From Paenibacillus lactis (GTDB lineage: Bacteria > Bacillota > Bacilli > Paenibacillales > Paenibacillaceae): a DNA stretch of 64,000 nucleotides. The notes under the pieces were generated by a model. That model did no database searches. It had not been told where the DNA came from and was given only the letters and a program-made list of their open reading frames with translations. Shown piece after piece: positions 10,340 through 18,607 of this stretch. The stretch covers positions 27,903 through 91,902 of the forward strand of contig NZ_JAGGKI010000021.1 in the NCBI RefSeq assembly GCF_017873605.1, in the 5' to 3' direction. The first letter of the stretch is position 1, and each line of letters begins with the position of its first letter. Both the position numbers and the translations under genes were made by a program.

Positions 10340-10373
10340 ACAAACCCCTTGAACCAAAATTCAAGGGGTTTGT
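10340..10373 (-). terminator. Terminator after rplL
   Basis: Perfect 14-bp inverted repeat (10340-10353 and 10360-10373) with a six-base loop, directly downstream of the rplL stop. The minus-strand tail is TTATTGTG rather than a pure T-run, so some readthrough into the methyltransferase gene is possible. Confidence 0.75.
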
Positions 10374-10403
10374 CTCATGCTGACGATTCGGTTATGGAAG
10401 CAA

Positions 10404-10766
10404 TTACTTCACTTCTACGGAAGCGCCTGCTTCTTCCAACTTAGCTTTAACAGCTTCAGCTTCGTCTTTGGATACTTTTTCTTTCAATGGTTTTGGAGCG
10501 TTGTCAACCAGTTCTTTTGCTTCTTTCAAGCCAAGACCAGTGATTTCGCGAACCACTTTGATTACGTTGATCTTGGAAGCGCCAGCGCTTGCCAGGATTA
10601 CGTCGAATTCGGATTGCTCAGCAGCTTCAGCTGCACCAGCGCCACCTACAACAGCTACTGGAGCTGCAGCAGTTACACCGAATTCTTCTTCGATTGCTTT
10701 TACAAGATCGTTCAGTTCCAGAACAGACATACCTTTAATTGCTTCCAAGATTTGCTCTTTGCTCAT
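10404..10766 (-). CDS. rplL: 50S ribosomal protein L7/L12
   Basis: Stalk protein that recruits translation GTPases, 120 residues. It shows the N-terminal dimer domain (SKEQILEAIKGMSVLELNDL), an alanine-rich hinge near residues 34-50 (AAAPVAVVGGAGAAEAAE) and the C-terminal domain with KINVIKVVREITGLGLKEAK. The ATG follows GGAGGTTCAACTTAA. It is the second gene of the L10 unit and ends in a strong hairpin. Confidence 0.98.
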   Translation of the reverse strand: MSKEQILEAIKGMSVLELNDLVKAIEEEFGVTAAAPVAVVGGAGAAEAAEQSEFDVILASAGASKINVIKVVREITGLGLKEAKELVDNAPKPLKEKVSKDEAEAVKAKLEEAGASVEVK

Positions 10767-10834
10767 TTAAGTTGAACCTCCATTTATAATTAAGATTTAA
10801 TAGTTGTTGTTACACCGCTCGGGCAAGCCCAAGC

Positions 10835-11338
10835 TTATGCGCTTTGCTCTTCCTTCTCAGCAACGGCTTTAACTGCAAGCGCGAAGTTGCGCACTGGAGC
10901 CTGAAGCACGCTGAGGAGCATGGAGAGGAGACCTTCGCGGGATGGAAGTTCTGCCAGAGCCTTGATTTCGCTCTCTCCAACCACACGGCCTTCTACTACT
11001 GCGCCTTTCAATTTCAACGCTTCGTTCTTCTTCGCAAAATCATTCAGGATTTTTGCTGGAGCGACAGCGTCATTGGTACCAAACGCTACAGCTGTAGGTC
11101 CAGTCAATACTTCGTCAAGCTCGGACAGCTCAGCAGCTGCAGTCGCACGGCGAAGCAACGAGTTCTTCAATACTTGGAACTCAACGCCAGCCTCACGAAG
11201 CTGCTTACGCAGTTCGGTAACTTGCGATACGTTCAAACCACGGTAGTCCGCAACAACAGTCGTCACGCTCTCGCGCAATTTAGCTGCAATCACCTCAACC
11301 GCTTCTTGTTTCGCTTGAATCACTTTTGCGTTTGCCAA
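10835..11338 (-). CDS. rplJ: 50S ribosomal protein L10
   Basis: Stalk base protein that anchors L7/L12 dimers on 23S rRNA, 167 residues. It starts MANAKVIQAKQEAVE from a TTG codon at 11336-11338 with GGAGGTG upstream. The N-terminal part (VVADYRGLNVSQVTELRKQL) binds rRNA and the C-terminal helix (NFALAVKAVAEKEEQ) holds the stalk. L10-L12 represses its own synthesis through the leader at 11411-11585. Confidence 0.97.
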   Translation of the reverse strand: MANAKVIQAKQEAVEVIAAKLRESVTTVVADYRGLNVSQVTELRKQLREAGVEFQVLKNSLLRRATAAAELSELDEVLTGPTAVAFGTNDAVAPAKILNDFAKKNEALKLKGAVVEGRVVGESEIKALAELPSREGLLSMLLSVLQAPVRNFALAVKAVAEKEEQSA

Positions 11339-11410
11339 TGTTTACACCTCCTGGTTGTATTAGTAGCGCTAGGAGCAAATCACTTGCCCCCCGCTCTTCC
11401 TACGGGCACT

Positions 11411-11585
11411 AAAAAAGCCTCCGTAGAATCACGAAGGCCTGATGAATCATCATTTGACCGGAATGTCCGGACAAGCTGCTGACGTTCTATCATAACACCT
11501 CGGTAGGAAATTAAGCCTGCTTAGGGCACCTACTGTCTACGGTAAGCATATTCAACTTTAGGGGTCAGTCTCTAAGACTCACAAC
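11411..11585 (-). ncRNA. L10 leader with attenuator (autoregulatory element of rplJ-rplL)
   Basis: The leader between the promoter at 11592-11621 and rplJ contains the conserved L10-leader blocks, such as TACCGTAGACAGTAGGTGCC and CCTACCGAGGTGTTATGATAG on the minus strand. It ends in a terminator-like hairpin (GCCTTCGTG...TACGGAGGC, 11417-11438) followed by six T. Members of this family bind L10(L12)4. Boundaries are approximate. Confidence 0.85.
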
Positions 11586-11591
11586 TGTTAC

Positions 11592-11621
11592 ATAATATCA
11601 AATGTCCATGACCAAAGTCAA
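11592..11621 (-). promoter_or_regulatory. Sigma-A promoter for rplJ-rplL
   Basis: Minus-strand TTGACT (11616-11621), 18-base spacer, TATTAT (11592-11597). It stands just upstream of the L10 leader and close to the rplA stop. Confidence 0.7.
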
Positions 11622-11631
11622 TGGAAAAATA

Positions 11632-12324
11632 TTATCTGTAAACAGCTGTGCTCACGCGAGCGCTAGGTCCCATGGTCGAGGAAACAGCGATGCCTTTCAG
11701 GTATACACCTTTAGCGGCAGCCGGCTTCGCACGATTCAATGCATCGATGAGAGCTTTGAGGTTCTCATTCAGTTGTTCTGCACTGAAGGACACTTTACCG
11801 ATCGGAGCGTGAATTTGACCTGCTTTGTCCAGACGGTACTCGATTTTACCAGCTTTGATTTCTTGAACAGCCTTGGCAACCTCGAATGTAACCGTACCGG
11901 CTTTAGGGTTAGGCATCAGGCCTTTACCACCGAGCAGACGGCCAAGTTTACCGACTTCGCTCATCATATCAGGTGTAGCTACGCAGACATCGAAATCGAA
12001 CCAGCCTTGTTGGATTTTGTTGATCATGTCCTGATCGCCAACAAAATCTGCACCAGCCGCTTCCGCTTCCTTCGCTTTTTCACCTTTTGCAAATACCAGA
12101 ACGCGTTGTGTCTTACCTGTACCGTGTGGCAGTACAACAACACCGCGAACAGCCTGGTCTTGTTTACGAGGGTCTACACCCAAACGCACAGCCACTTCGA
12201 CAGTTTCGTCGAATTTAGCCGTTGCAGCCTTCTTCACAAGCTCTACAGCTTCCAAAGGCTCATAAGTTGCTTCGCTGTCGATCAGCTTCGCAGCTTCAAC
12301 GTATTTCTTACCGTGTTTAGCCAT
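11632..12324 (-). CDS. rplA: 50S ribosomal protein L1
   Basis: L1-stalk protein and translational repressor of the L11 operon, 230 residues. It starts MAKHGKKYVEAAKLIDSEA; the ATG has AAAGGAGGAA upstream, while an in-frame extension of 20 residues is not supported. The family segments TVRLP-like VRLGVDPRKQDQAVRGVVVLPHG and GGKGLMPNPKAGTVT are visible. It follows rplK by 87 bases and is likely cotranscribed with it. Confidence 0.97.
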   Translation of the reverse strand: MAKHGKKYVEAAKLIDSEATYEPLEAVELVKKAATAKFDETVEVAVRLGVDPRKQDQAVRGVVVLPHGTGKTQRVLVFAKGEKAKEAEAAGADFVGDQDMINKIQQGWFDFDVCVATPDMMSEVGKLGRLLGGKGLMPNPKAGTVTFEVAKAVQEIKAGKIEYRLDKAGQIHAPIGKVSFSAEQLNENLKALIDALNRAKPAAAKGVYLKGIAVSSTMGPSARVSTAVYR

Positions 12325-12411
12325 GAATGTTTTTTCCTCCTTTGTGGTGTTAGCGGAATTTCCTCCCACATGATCCGGATGCACGCATCCGGTTTAACGT
12401 TCGAGAAACGA

Positions 12412-12837
12412 TTAGTCCTCGATTGTGATACCCATACTGCGGGCAGTACCTTCTACCATCTTCATTGCAGCTTCAACAGATGCAGCGTTCAGGTCAGGCA
12501 TTTTCGTTTCAGCGATTTGACGCACAGCGTCGCGCTTAACGGTAGCGACTTTCTTCTTGTTAGGCTCGCCGGATCCTTTTTCAATCTTAGCAGCCACGCG
12601 AAGCAGAACAGCAGCCGGTGGAGTTTTCGTGATGAACGTAAAGGAACGATCCTCGAATACCGAAATTTCAACCGGGATGATCAGACCAGCTTGATCAGCG
12701 GTACGCGCGTTGAATTCTTTACAGAATGCCATGATGTTGACACCCGCTTGACCCAATGCAGGACCTACTGGAGGAGCTGGATTCGCTTTACCTGCAGGAA
12801 TTTGCAGTTTAACAACTTTGATAACCTTTTTAGCCAT
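12412..12837 (-). CDS. rplK: 50S ribosomal protein L11
   Basis: GTPase-centre protein needed for the RelA-type stringent response, 141 residues. It starts MAKKVIKVVKLQIPAGKANP; GGAGGTGTCAACC stands directly before this ATG, and a GTG three codons upstream overlaps the ribosome site. The proline-rich N-terminal domain and the C-terminal RNA-binding end (EGTARSMGITIED) are complete. It follows nusG. Confidence 0.98.
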   Translation of the reverse strand: MAKKVIKVVKLQIPAGKANPAPPVGPALGQAGVNIMAFCKEFNARTADQAGLIIPVEISVFEDRSFTFITKTPPAAVLLRVAAKIEKGSGEPNKKKVATVKRDAVRQIAETKMPDLNAASVEAAMKMVEGTARSMGITIED

Positions 12838-12914
12838 GGTTGACACCTCCTTGCATCAATAGTGGTAGCGGACGCAGTTAAACGTCCTCCCACAAGAAAC
12901 CCGAAGAACGAAAT

Positions 12915-13448
12915 CTATATCTTCTCCACTTGAGTGTAATCCAGCTCAAGCGGGGTTTCCCGTCCAAACATGTTGACGTGAACCTTCAACTTGCTCTTAT
13001 CAGCCAAAATCTCTTCCACGGAGCCCACAAAATTCGCAAAAGGACCAACCTTGATCCGAACGGATTCTTTGATATCGAATTCGATCTTCGGTTTCGGTTC
13101 CTCCATGCCCATATGCTTCAGAATCTGTTCCACTTCTTCCGGAAGCAAAGGCGTCGGTTTAGAACCGGATCCCGTCGAACCGACAAACCCGGTCACTCCT
13201 GGTGTGTTGCGTACAACATACCAAGAATCATCAGTTTGAATCATTTCGACCAAGACATATCCCGGGTAAACTTTCCGCATGACCGTTTTCTTCTTGCCAT
13301 CCTTGTTTACCACTTCTTCTTCCATCGGAACAAGAACGCGGAATATTTTGTCCTCCATGCCCATGGACTCGACACGTTTTTCCAAATTGGCTTTGACTTT
13401 ATTCTCATACCCGGAATAGGTATGAACTACATACCATCTTTTTTCCAT
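12915..13448 (-). CDS. nusG: Transcription termination/antitermination factor NusG
   Basis: Elongation factor that binds RNA polymerase and affects pausing and termination, 177 residues. The NGN domain begins KRWYVVHTYSGYENKVKANL, and a C-terminal KOW domain starts at KVGPFANFVGSVEEI (about residue 126). The ATG follows AGGTGGCTTGAT. It lies in the conserved order rpmG-secE-nusG-rplK. Confidence 0.97.
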   Translation of the reverse strand: MEKRWYVVHTYSGYENKVKANLEKRVESMGMEDKIFRVLVPMEEEVVNKDGKKKTVMRKVYPGYVLVEMIQTDDSWYVVRNTPGVTGFVGSTGSGSKPTPLLPEEVEQILKHMGMEEPKPKIEFDIKESVRIKVGPFANFVGSVEEILADKSKLKVHVNMFGRETPLELDYTQVEKI

Positions 13449-13469
13449 ATCAAGCCACCTGGGACCCTT

Positions 13470-13661
13470 CTAAATAATCGCTTCGATCACAGCGGAAATG
13501 CCGATGTCTATAACCCAAAAATAAATCGTGACAAACACAATGGTGCCTAGAACGATTAGAGTATAGTTCGTCAGTTCTTTACGATTGGGCCAGCGAACCT
13601 TTTTAAGTTCCGCCCAGCTTTCAGAGAAAAAGGAAAACAGAGACTTGAAACCACGTTTCAC
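13470..13661 (-). CDS. secE: Preprotein translocase subunit SecE
   Basis: Essential membrane subunit of the SecYEG channel, 63 residues with one membrane segment (about 33-56), as usual for Bacillota. The amphipathic region ESWAELKKVRWPNRKEL before the membrane segment is the family signature. The start is GTG at 13659-13661 with GGAGGTG upstream. It lies 21 bases before nusG and 24 bases after rpmG. Confidence 0.96.
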   Translation of the reverse strand: MKRGFKSLFSFFSESWAELKKVRWPNRKELTNYTLIVLGTIVFVTIYFWVIDIGISAVIEAII

Positions 13662-13685
13662 GCCGACTACACCTCCAAATGAAAA

Positions 13686-13835
13686 CTATCTGGTTTCGCG
13701 ATGAGGAGTTTGCTCGTTACAGAACTTGCAAAATTTCTTCATCTCCATGCGGTCGGGGTGATTTCGCTTGTTTTTGGTGGTTGTGTAGTTTCTTTGTTTG
13801 CAGCTTGTACAAGCCAAAGTGATAATTACCCGCAT
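13686..13835 (-). CDS. rpmG: 50S ribosomal protein L33 (zinc-binding form)
   Basis: A 49-residue protein read directly from the sequence: it starts MRVIITLACTSCKQRNYTTT and ends CNEQTPHRETR. Two cysteine pairs, CTSC and CKFC, form the zinc ribbon, so this is the zinc-dependent (C+) L33 type. The ATG at 13833-13835 follows GGGAGGTGCACATC. It is the gene immediately upstream of secE, as in Bacillus. Confidence 0.95.
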   Translation of the reverse strand: MRVIITLACTSCKQRNYTTTKNKRNHPDRMEMKKFCKFCNEQTPHRETR

Positions 13836-14015
13836 GATGTGCACCTCCCGAAGACGTCCTTCTTCACCAGAAGAACCGATATTGATCCTAGTAGAAACAA
13901 CCTTGCTTCCTAGGGGGAAGCCTGATTATTTCTGCGAGATGAATAAAACCGCTGTTCCAAGCACTTGTAACAACGATCCATTCATAAAACACGCGAATTT
14001 AGGCCTACCTAAAAC

Positions 14016-14044
14016 ACTTTATCATATGGATAGAGCCATTTCAA
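14016..14044 (-). promoter_or_regulatory. Possible promoter for rpmG-secE-nusG
   Basis: Minus-strand TTGAAA (14039-14044), 17-base spacer, TAAAGT (14016-14021). The -10 matches only four of six consensus bases. Position and spacing fit a promoter about 180 bases upstream of rpmG. Confidence 0.4.
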
Positions 14045-14341
14045 GCCTTTTTCTCTCTGATCGCGGGCTGCAATAAATGCCATTAGCAAGTAAACCGAGG
14101 CACCGGTTGTAAAGTTCTTGCAGGCATCCTGCCTTGAACAGCAAAGCTGCGCCGAAGCGTGTTCTCAACATAACAGCCGTTTACGTCTATACCAGTATGT
14201 TCAATCTTCCAGCTGATAAAACACCGGATGGGGCACTTTTTAAGGGATGCATGCCGCCCGGACGGACATATAGCATATCAACGACAAAACCATCCTTCAG
14301 GCTTGGAAGCCGACAGACCGCACCCTATGGTCCAGATAATG

Positions 14342-14364
14342 AAAAAAAGGCTCTGATTGGAGCC
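14342..14364 (-). terminator. Terminator after sigH
   Basis: Stem GGCTC (14360-14364 and 14349-14353 on the two arms) with a six-base loop, followed on the minus strand by seven T at 14342-14348. It lies 25 bases beyond the sigH stop. Confidence 0.8.
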
Positions 14365-14388
14365 TTCCCTTAACCGCCTGCCAAGCCT

Positions 14389-15033
14389 TTAGTTATCCCT
14401 GACCTCCAGATACCGTTCAAGCTTGCGCTTGACACGCTGGAGAGCATTATCAATCGATTTCACATGACGCCTTAAATCTACCGCGATTTCCTGGTAGGAA
14501 CGCCCGTCCAGATAGAGCATCAGAACCTTACGCTCCAGATCGCTCAAAATCTCGGACATCTTATCCTCCAGACCGACGAACTCCTCTTGATTAATGATCA
14601 GTTCTTCCGGATCGCTTACCGCCGTGCCGCAAATAACGTCCAGCAGCGTACGGTCGGAATCCTCATCATAAATAGGCTTGTCCAATGAGACATACGAATT
14701 GAGCGGAATATGCTTCTGTCTCGTGGCCGTCTTGATCGCCGTAATAATTTGCCTGGTAATGCAGAGCTCGGCAAAGGCCTTGAACGAGGACAGCTTATCC
14801 CCTTTAAAATCACGTATTGCCTTGTACAGCCCGATCATGCCTTCCTGGACGATATCCTCCCGGTCGGCTCCTATCAAAAAATAAGAACGGGCTTTAGCAC
14901 GTACAAAATTCCGGTACTTATTGATCAAATACTCCAGCGCCCCGCTGTCACCTTCACGGACCGCCTCGACAATGTCTTCATCACTTATCACATCATACCC
15001 TGACAACATGACTTCCTTGAGGTCCACACTCAA
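14389..15033 (-). CDS. sigH: RNA polymerase sigma-H factor
   Basis: Transition-state sigma factor that drives early sporulation and competence genes in Bacillus relatives, 214 residues. Region 2 is nearly identical to B. subtilis (YRNFVRAKARSYFLIGADRE, then DIVQEGMIGLYKAIRDFKGD), and region 4 has LDGRSYQEIAVDLRRHVKSI. The start is taken as TTG at 15031-15033, six bases after GGAGGG; a GTG two codons later is possible. It has its own sigma-A promoter and terminator. Confidence 0.95.
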   Translation of the reverse strand: MSVDLKEVMLSGYDVISDEDIVEAVREGDSGALEYLINKYRNFVRAKARSYFLIGADREDIVQEGMIGLYKAIRDFKGDKLSSFKAFAELCITRQIITAIKTATRQKHIPLNSYVSLDKPIYDEDSDRTLLDVICGTAVSDPEELIINQEEFVGLEDKMSEILSDLERKVLMLYLDGRSYQEIAVDLRRHVKSIDNALQRVKRKLERYLEVRDN

Positions 15034-15091
15034 TAGAATCCCTCCGGCCCGGAACGCACGGTAGCCCGTCACTCGCTTGAAATATATGACA

Positions 15092-15120
15092 AGTATATAT
15101 GATGTCTACTAGACCGTCAA
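15092..15120 (-). promoter_or_regulatory. Sigma-A promoter for sigH
   Basis: Minus-strand TTGACG (15115-15120), 17-base spacer, TATACT (15092-15097), ending about 60 bases before the sigH start. B. subtilis sigH is also read from a sigma-A promoter. Confidence 0.75.
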
Positions 15121-15221
15121 CCACGATCTACCTAATATAGAGTGATATTAACATTAAATGTAAGATTTTCATGGTTTCTCGTAGGTTACTCATAGATTTG
15201 CAATAGCATACGCTTGCAGGA

Positions 15222-15740
15222 CTACTCCCTCCGCCAACGCTCGAACATCTGTTTTATATCGGGCGGAAGCTTGCCGTCGAGGGTATTTCGGCCTTTGGTC
15301 TGCTCCTTGGCAATCTTCTGCTTCACCTCGCGTTCGCTCTGCTCGACTTCGTTCAGCAGTTCCCTTGCGGATAAGCGGAGAGCGCCGCGGGCAAAGATGA
15401 TATGCTGTTCGATGAGATCACTGGTTGCTACATAGATTTTGCGCCGGCGATGGCTGAATTCCCCGACCAGGCGCTCGATGCATTCGTCCGCGGTTTCCTT
15501 CTCCTTCGTGAAGTATACCTGAACCTTGCCCTGCGTATAGGATTTGCCCAATCCCGGCACCCGGTACGCGTCAAAAATCGCGATGACCCGGAGTCCCGAA
15601 TAAGCCTGATAATCCGCCAGCTTCGCAAGCAGCACATCCCGTGCTTCCTCCATGCTGCTGCTTGCAAGCTTGGCAAGAAACGGCCAGCCGCCGATCATGT
15701 TATAGCCATCGACCAGCAGCACATCCCGCCAATCGGCCAT
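15222..15740 (-). CDS. rae1: NYN-domain ribosome-associated endoribonuclease (Rae1/YacP)
   Basis: PIN/NYN-fold RNase, 172 residues, that in B. subtilis cleaves mRNA inside the ribosomal A site. The product begins ADWRDVLLVDGYNMIGGWP, with the catalytic aspartate in LVDGYNMI, a second acidic site in IAIFDAYRVPG, and VYFTKEKETADECIERL and VATSDLIEQ motifs. It starts five bases after the rlmB stop, so it is the last gene of the cysE-cysS-mrnC-rlmB unit. Confidence 0.9.
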   Translation of the reverse strand: MADWRDVLLVDGYNMIGGWPFLAKLASSSMEEARDVLLAKLADYQAYSGLRVIAIFDAYRVPGLGKSYTQGKVQVYFTKEKETADECIERLVGEFSHRRRKIYVATSDLIEQHIIFARGALRLSARELLNEVEQSEREVKQKIAKEQTKGRNTLDGKLPPDIKQMFERWRRE

Positions 15741-15745
15741 CGCGG

Positions 15746-16495
15746 CTAACCCTGAAGGCGACGACGGCGAAGCACTTCGTACATTACGACACCAGCGGCA
15801 ACCGAAGCATTCAGCGAATTGATCGTTCCGGCCATCGGAAGCTTAACCAGTACATCGCATTTTTCGCGGATCAGACGCCCCATCCCTTTATTTTCGTTTC
15901 CGATGACGATCGCTACCGGCCCCTCAAACACGTCAGTGTCGTACAGCTCCTGCACGGCATCAACCACGGTGCCTACGACCCAAACGCCCATCTCCTTCAG
16001 CTGGTCGATCGTCTGGCCGAGATTGGTTACTCTTGCGACAGGCACATACTCCACGGCGCCTGCCGACGTCTTGGATACCGTTGCCGTAATCTGCGCCGAT
16101 CTGCGCTTGGGCAAAATAACGCCGTGCGCGCCGGTGCAGTCCGCCGTTCTAAGGATCGATCCCAGATTATGCGGATCCTCGATCTCGTCCAGCAGCAGCA
16201 GAAACGGCGGCTCCCCCTTATCTTCGGCTGCTTTCAGCAGATCGTCCACCTCGACGTACGCATACGGCGCGACCTGTGCCACGACCCCTTGATGCTGAAT
16301 GCCCGGAGCCATCTGATCCAGCTTGCGCTTGTCCACATGCGAGATGACGATGCCAAGCTTCTTCGCTTCCGCGATGATCGGCTGGGTTAAATGCTTCTGG
16401 GCATTTTCAGCGATCCATATTTTATTGATTGTTCGTCCCGACCTCAGCGCTTCCGTGACGGAATGCTTGCCTGCGACAATTTCCTCTTCCTGCAT
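15746..16495 (-). CDS. rlmB: 23S rRNA (guanosine-2'-O)-methyltransferase RlmB (SpoU family)
   Basis: Methylates a ribose in the peptidyl-transferase region of 23S rRNA (G2251 in E. coli numbering), 249 residues. The N-terminal RNA-binding part (VAGKHSVTEALRSGRTINKI) is followed by the knotted SPOUT domain with NLGSILRTADCTGAHGVILP, VAIVIGNENKGMGRLI and LPMAGTINSLNASVAAGV. The ATG at 16493-16495 follows GGAGGGTACAAC; a 24-residue longer frame is not supported. It follows mrnC by about 120 bases. Confidence 0.94.
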   Translation of the reverse strand: MQEEEIVAGKHSVTEALRSGRTINKIWIAENAQKHLTQPIIAEAKKLGIVISHVDKRKLDQMAPGIQHQGVVAQVAPYAYVEVDDLLKAAEDKGEPPFLLLLDEIEDPHNLGSILRTADCTGAHGVILPKRRSAQITATVSKTSAGAVEYVPVARVTNLGQTIDQLKEMGVWVVGTVVDAVQELYDTDVFEGPVAIVIGNENKGMGRLIREKCDVLVKLPMAGTINSLNASVAAGVVMYEVLRRRRLQG

Positions 16496-16614
16496 GTTGT
16501 ACCCTCCTGCATATAAGCCTGGACGAGCGGCATTTGCCGCCAGCCGGCTGCTCGATTCGTTTCTCATGATGCATTGATGTATTGACTGACACTAAGCCTG
16601 TCCAAGCCCGTCTC

Positions 16615-17055
16615 TTATTTCGAATGTTCCACGTACTCGATGCTTTTGCCGACAAGCTCGCGAATCCGGTCCTGCCGCCCCGTATAATATAAATACCCTA
16701 CCAAGGTTTCAAAGGCCGTCGCATGGCGATATTCCAGCACATCCGCATTTTTCGGAACGCTGCCGGATTTGGCATTGCGCCCCTGGCGAACGATGTCCTG
16801 CTCCTCTTCCGTGAGGAGCGGCTCCAGGTACGCCAGAATCCGGCTCTGGGCCTTCGCCGAGACAAGTCCCGTCGCCGTCCGGTGCAGGTGATTCGGCCGA
16901 AGATTCGGCCGGGATATCAAATACTGCCGCACGGCGACCTCATAAATCGCATCCCCGATATAGGCCAGCACTATCGGCGGAATGAGCCTTGCCGGCTTCG
17001 ACGGCGGAAAGTCGAACCAGCCGAAGGCCGGCTCCTGAAAGTCCGGCCCGCTCAT
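16615..17055 (-). CDS. mrnC: Mini-ribonuclease 3 (23S rRNA maturation)
   Basis: RNase III-like enzyme without the double-stranded RNA-binding domain, 146 residues; it trims the 23S precursor in Bacillota. The catalytic stretch LAYIGDAIYEVAVRQYLI (about residues 29-46) and the second acidic site FETLVGYLYYTGR are present. Its ATG overlaps the cysS stop by four bases (ATGA, 17052-17055), showing translational coupling. Confidence 0.94.
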   Translation of the reverse strand: MSGPDFQEPAFGWFDFPPSKPARLIPPIVLAYIGDAIYEVAVRQYLISRPNLRPNHLHRTATGLVSAKAQSRILAYLEPLLTEEEQDIVRQGRNAKSGSVPKNADVLEYRHATAFETLVGYLYYTGRQDRIRELVGKSIEYVEHSK

Positions 17056-18458
17056 TTGCGCTTCCAGCGCATGCCCTGCGCAGTATCCTCCAGCACGATG
17101 CCTTTGGCCGCCAGCAAGTCGCGAATCTCGTCCGCTCTTCCCCAGTTTTTGTTCTTTCTGGCCTCCACACGCTCGGCAATCAGGCGTTCAATCTCCTCAT
17201 CCAGCATTTCGTCCTCGCCCGTGTTCACGATCCGCAGCACGCCGTTCATCTCGTTAAAGGCATCAAGCACCTCCCGCAGATCCGCCGCCGGAATCGAAGG
17301 CTCCTGCAGCAGCTGGTTCGCTTCGCTCGCCCACTGGAACATCGCCGTTATCGCATCGGGCGTATTGAAATCATCCTGCATTTTCTGATGAAATTCGGCA
17401 AGAACCGCCGACATTTTATTCCGGATCTCCTCGCCGGCTTCAGCATCCGGCGAGCCGACTGCCGCGCTTAACCGGTGCTTGACGTTTGCGGCGGCATTGG
17501 CAAGACGCTCCACGCTGTTCTGCGCCTGATTCATAACCTCTTCGCTGAAGTTGAGCGGATTGCGGTAATGGGTGGACAGCATAAAGTAGCGTACCGCTTC
17601 CTTCGTATATTGTTCGCGCAAATCCTTGACCAATACGCCGTTTCCGAGCGACTTCGACATCTTCTCGTTGTTGATGCGAATGTATCCGTTATGCATCCAG
17701 TAGTTCGCTAGCGGCTTCCCTGTCAGCGCCTCGGACTGCGCCACCTCGCACTCATGGTGCGGGAACTGCAGATCCTGGCCGCCGCCGTGGATATCGAGCG
17801 TATCCCCTAGATAGCGGCGCGCCATGGCCGAGCACTCGATATGCCATCCCGGACGGCCGTCACCCCACGGGCTGCTCCAGTATATTTCGCCGGGCTTTGC
17901 AGCCTTCCACAGCACGAAATCCTCCGGATTTTCCTTGCGCTTATCCACCTCGATCCGGATGCCGAACTGCAGCTCATCGAGATTTTGCTGGGACAGCTTC
18001 CCGTATCCGTCGAATTTGCGGGTGCGGAAGAAAACATCGCCTCCGTTCTCATAAGCGAAGCCGCGATCGACCAGGTCCTGAATAAATTCAATGATGTTGT
18101 CCATGTTGTCCGTTACCCGCGGATTCAGAGTCGCCCGCGGGATGCCGAGGCCGTCGAGGTCCTCATAGTAAGCCTTGATAAACTTATCCGCGACCTCCGG
18201 AACGGTGGTCCCGGTCTGTTCGGCTTTACGGATCATTTTGTCATCGACATCCGTAAAGTTCACGACATAATTGACGTCATTGCCCTGCTGCTCGAAGTAC
18301 GCGCGAACGACGTCGAAAAAGATCATCGGACGCGCATTTCCGATATGAATGTAATCGTACACGGTAGGACCGCACACATAAATCTTAACCTTGCCTGCCT
18401 CCTGGGCAACGAATGTTTCTTTCATACGGGTCAATGTGTTATAGATTTGCAGCGCCAT
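17052..18458 (-). CDS. cysS: Cysteinyl-tRNA synthetase
   Basis: Class I synthetase charging tRNA-Cys, 468 residues. Landmarks are the first zinc ligand in YVCGPTVYDYIHIGNARP (containing the HIGH-type motif HIGN), the zinc-binding GWHIECSAM and FPHHECE segments, and the KMSKS loop EKMSKSLGN. The chosen ATG follows GAGGGGATACAAC; the longer frame adds eight residues. It is preceded by cysE, and both lie behind the T-box at 19361-19645. Confidence 0.97.
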   Translation of the reverse strand: MALQIYNTLTRMKETFVAQEAGKVKIYVCGPTVYDYIHIGNARPMIFFDVVRAYFEQQGNDVNYVVNFTDVDDKMIRKAEQTGTTVPEVADKFIKAYYEDLDGLGIPRATLNPRVTDNMDNIIEFIQDLVDRGFAYENGGDVFFRTRKFDGYGKLSQQNLDELQFGIRIEVDKRKENPEDFVLWKAAKPGEIYWSSPWGDGRPGWHIECSAMARRYLGDTLDIHGGGQDLQFPHHECEVAQSEALTGKPLANYWMHNGYIRINNEKMSKSLGNGVLVKDLREQYTKEAVRYFMLSTHYRNPLNFSEEVMNQAQNSVERLANAAANVKHRLSAAVGSPDAEAGEEIRNKMSAVLAEFHQKMQDDFNTPDAITAMFQWASEANQLLQEPSIPAADLREVLDAFNEMNGVLRIVNTGEDEMLDEEIERLIAERVEARKNKNWGRADEIRDLLAAKGIVLEDTAQGMRWKRK

Positions 18459-18607
18459 GTTGTATCCCCTCATTCCTTTCATCTAGATTGCGTCCGGCGT
18501 GCGAGAAGCCCCCGATTTTCGGGGAGAGCGCTCCTTGCAGCGTCCGCAACGGAATCGAATTCGTCGATATTGATAAACGGTTCAATGCTTTCGCTCGCAA
18601 TCGCTTG

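Larger units (their letters stand above)
13836..14388. other. Intergenic region between sigH and rpmG
   Basis: About 550 bases without a believable gene; open frames lack ribosome sites and cross the sigH terminator. It holds that terminator (14342-14364) and a possible promoter for rpmG-secE-nusG (14016-14044). I see no tRNA or other RNA gene in the middle part. Confidence 0.55.

Noticed and set aside
14134..14373. 79-residue plus-strand frame before sigH
   Set aside because: It runs through the sigH terminator hairpin and lacks a ribosome site.
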